Assembly: GCA_041690535.1 (NCBI GenBank)
Contig: JAWLHA010000044.1
Span: 1 to 40,524 of the forward strand
Source of the DNA: JAWLHA01 sp041690535
GTDB taxonomy: Bacteria > Pseudomonadota > Gammaproteobacteria > Thiohalomonadales > Thiohalomonadaceae
Direction of reading: 5' to 3'
Length of the DNA stretch: 40,524 bases
The notes below the pieces were generated by a model. It had not been told where the DNA came from. It saw only the letters and a list, made by a program, of their open reading frames with translations, and ran no database searches. Shown here piece after piece: positions 38,954-40,524 of the stretch; positions within the stretch are counted from its first letter, which is position 1, and each line of letters opens with the position of its first letter. The position numbers and the translations under genes are program-made.

Positions 38954-40228
38954 TTACTTCAGCTTCTCGATACCGAGTGCCTTGAGGATGTATTTCTCGT
39001 AAAGGGGATCGTTGGAGCCTTTTTTCATCTTGTTGATGAAATACTTCTCGAAGGCGATCTTGGCCATGTGAACCCACTTGCCCTTCTTCATCCAGGCGAC
39101 GTTCCTGGGCGGGATTTGGGGCATGGCCACGAAGGCGACGCCGTTATCGCCCATGTCGGCCAGGCAGATGGCATTCCAGGTTCCCTTCTGATCCGGCGCC
39201 TTGCCCTCGATATCGTTCTTGATGTTGTGGGCGGTGGCGGTGACCATGGACTCGATCATGTAGCCGGTTTTCGGCGTCCCGGTCGCCACCGGGGTCACCT
39301 CGGTGGGGGGAATGGCAATGCACACACCCACGGAGTAGATGTTGTTCCATTTGGGGTTGCGTTGATACTCGTCCACCTTGACGAAGCCACGGGGGTTGAC
39401 CAGATCCTCACCCACGTTGCTGACGGCGTCGACCCCCTTGAAGGCGGGGATCATCATGTTGAATCTGAAAGGCAACTGGTGTTCCTTAATGACCTCGCCT
39501 TTGTCGTTGTGCTCGGCCACATGCATCATGCCCGCTTCGACCTTGGTCACCTTGGCGTTGCAGATCCAGTTGATGTGGTGCTGACGCAGCTCGGACTCCA
39601 GCATTCCCTTGGAATCGCCCACCCCGCCCAGCCCCAGGTGGCCGATGTAGGGCTCGGAGGTGACGAAGGTCATCTTCACCTTGTCGCGGATTTTGCGCCG
39701 ACGCAGATCGGTGTCCAGGATGAAGGCCGTCTCGTAGGCCGGTCCAAAGCAGGAGGCGCCCTGCACGGCCCCCACAACGATCGGCCCCGGCTCGTTTACG
39801 AGCTCTTTCCACTTCTCGTACGCCGCCTCCGCGTGATCGACGGTGCAGACCGATTGGGTGTGCCCCCCGTGAGGGCCCAGCCCCTCCACCTCTTCGAAGG
39901 CCAGTTTCGGTCCGGTGGCGATGACCAGGTAGTCGTAGTGCACGGTCGAACCATCGGCCAGAACGATGGTGTTCTCGTCGGGTTTGATCTCCTGCGCGGC
40001 TTTGGCAATCAGTTTGATGCCTTTTTTGGAGAGGTAAGGTTCCAGTGGAAAACAGGTGTCCTTGCGGGTGCGCCAACCCACTGCGATCCATGGGTTGGAG
40101 GGTATGAAGCTGAAGCTGTCGGTGTTTGAAATGACCGTAACATCGTGCCCGTTGCCGAGGATCTCCCGGACGTCATATGCGGCAGGTAGACCGCCTGTGC
40201 TGGCGCCAATGATTACAACGTGAGCCAT
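38954..40228 (-). CDS. sqr: Sulfide:quinone oxidoreductase, type I
   Basis: The 424-residue flavoprotein oxidises sulfide to sulfane sulfur and reduces membrane quinone. It begins with the FAD Rossmann motif (VVIIGASTGGLPAAYDV), then FIPSNPWIAVGW, YDYLVIATGPKLAFE, TSEPYIGHLGLGGVGDSKG and TGAPKTGYMIES-type TGTPKTGYMIES. The catalytic cysteines are at Cys128 (SVCTVDHAE), Cys160 (GASCFGPAYE) and Cys355 (NAICLADMGD), nearly the positions known for the Acidithiobacillus ferrooxidans enzyme (128, 160, 356). A C-terminal amphipathic region (WVHMAKIAFEKYFINKMKKG) should anchor it to the membrane. GGAGGAG precedes the ATG, and a sigma-54 promoter lies about 90 bp upstream. The sigma-54 activator gene follows 153 bp downstream. 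Confidence 0.95.
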   Translation of the reverse strand: MAHVVIIGASTGGLPAAYDVREILGNGHDVTVISNTDSFSFIPSNPWIAVGWRTRKDTCFPLEPYLSKKGIKLIAKAAQEIKPDENTIVLADGSTVHYDYLVIATGPKLAFEEVEGLGPHGGHTQSVCTVDHAEAAYEKWKELVNEPGPIVVGAVQGASCFGPAYETAFILDTDLRRRKIRDKVKMTFVTSEPYIGHLGLGGVGDSKGMLESELRQHHINWICNAKVTKVEAGMMHVAEHNDKGEVIKEHQLPFRFNMMIPAFKGVDAVSNVGEDLVNPRGFVKVDEYQRNPKWNNIYSVGVCIAIPPTEVTPVATGTPKTGYMIESMVTATAHNIKNDIEGKAPDQKGTWNAICLADMGDNGVAFVAMPQIPPRNVAWMKKGKWVHMAKIAFEKYFINKMKKGSNDPLYEKYILKALGIEKLK

Positions 40229-40318
40229 AGGGTTGCTCCTCCATTATTGTTATTGGAAAGGCGAGACGCTTTTCCCTTCTTGTCCTTGTCTGGCCGGATG
40301 CCAGCGGTAAAGCCTGCA

Positions 40319-40335
40319 AGCAATATGCGGGCCAG
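40319..40335 (-). promoter_or_regulatory. Sigma-54 (-24/-12) promoter of sqr
   Basis: On the minus strand the bases read ctggcccgcatattgct, matching the consensus YTGGCACG-N4-TTGCW with one change (A to C). The GG and GC elements are at the right spacing. The start of transcription would fall around 40307, giving a leader of about 80 nt before the sqr ATG. The neighbouring sigma-54 activator supports the call. Confidence 0.75.
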
Positions 40336-40427
40336 ACGAAATCAGCCCCAACCATCCGCTGTCAAACAATCAGGCTGCCGGGTCGACCAGCCGCCGAACA
40401 GCATGAGGAGGTTTAGACCGAGTTCGG

Positions 40428-40524
40428 CAGGGTAAACGCATACTCACGTCACGGCCGTGCTGTGAGCGATGTAAGTCCTTGAAAGCAGGTACGCTGTGAA
40501 TGCATCCCTGTACGCTCGACGGCC
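40428..40524. mobile_element. MITE-like element 1, second copy, cut by window end
   Basis: From 40428 (cagggtaaacgcatact) the sequence follows the reverse complement of 27926-28091 closely, including the shared agcgatgtaagtccttgaaa segment, and runs off the window. Differences are few point changes. Only the left terminal repeat and one internal arm are visible, so target duplication cannot be checked here. Confidence 0.8.

Noticed and set aside
38897..40129. 410-codon plus-strand open frame opposite sqr
   Set aside because: The translation is rich in His, Gly and Val without domain features. The minus strand encodes sulfide:quinone oxidoreductase with all catalytic cysteines.

Overview
The window is GC-rich chromosomal DNA with Shine-Dalgarno-led genes, short operons and many dispersed palindromic repeats. 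Gene content suggests a sulfur-oxidising gammaproteobacterium: a type I sulfide:quinone oxidoreductase with a sigma-54 control module, a NifJ-type pyruvate:ferredoxin oxidoreductase, TRAP transport of organic acids and an RpfC-like hybrid kinase. This placement is inferred from gene content; no rRNA or other phylogenetic marker is present, and I saw no tRNA or CRISPR array.

Layout. 1-2953: a palindromic repeat, an HdeD-type membrane protein and an RpfC-like hybrid histidine kinase. 3131-5228: a tyrosine recombinase divergent from a KfrA-like coiled-coil DNA-binding protein, with a palindromic operator candidate between them. 5392-11631 (minus): a redox operon made of a GltD-like FAD/Fe-S oxidoreductase, nifJ and a dihydroorotate-dehydrogenase-like flavoprotein. 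11800-12060: remnant of a PAS signalling gene. 12063-12689: a minimal DNA-ligase adenylation domain. 12963-14260: a GerW/YtfJ - DUF2953 - small protein operon. 14684-24248: an IclR regulator divergent from an organic-acid catabolism operon (phosphoketolase-like ThDP enzyme, DUF1537 kinase, TRAP DctQ/DctM, GlcD-like and GlcF-like proteins). 24513-27061: an envelope-stress module, pspA-pspAA convergent with htpX-pspAB.

27259-28405: a small membrane protein, a structured repeat and a MITE-like element. 28428-30890 (minus): a secreted S8/S53-like protease with a CFI-box C-terminus, preceded by a separate gene resembling its pro-domain. 30891-31711: an orphan terminator (possible small RNA) and a second MITE-like element with target duplication. 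31712-33182: a second, intact minimal ligase domain and a Rap1a/Tai-type immunity-like protein. 33555-36258 (minus): a four-gene membrane operon with YihY, DUF3618 and holin-family proteins. 36895-40228 (minus): an unknown acidic protein, a sigma-54 activator with a cysteine-bearing PAS domain, and sqr behind a clear -24/-12 promoter. The right edge cuts into a second copy of the first MITE-like element.

How it fits together: sqr feeds sulfide electrons to quinone and is probably switched by the adjacent activator. The NifJ/GltD-like pair could link pyruvate/acetyl-CoA, ferredoxin and NAD(P)H. The IclR cluster imports and degrades an unidentified hydroxy- or sugar acid. The Psp/HtpX and YihY/holin sets look like envelope maintenance. 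The least described items are the structured repeat with compensatory base changes (14499-14578 and 27779-27860), the protease with a separate pro-domain gene, the twin stand-alone ligase domains and the phosphoketolase-like acid pathway.
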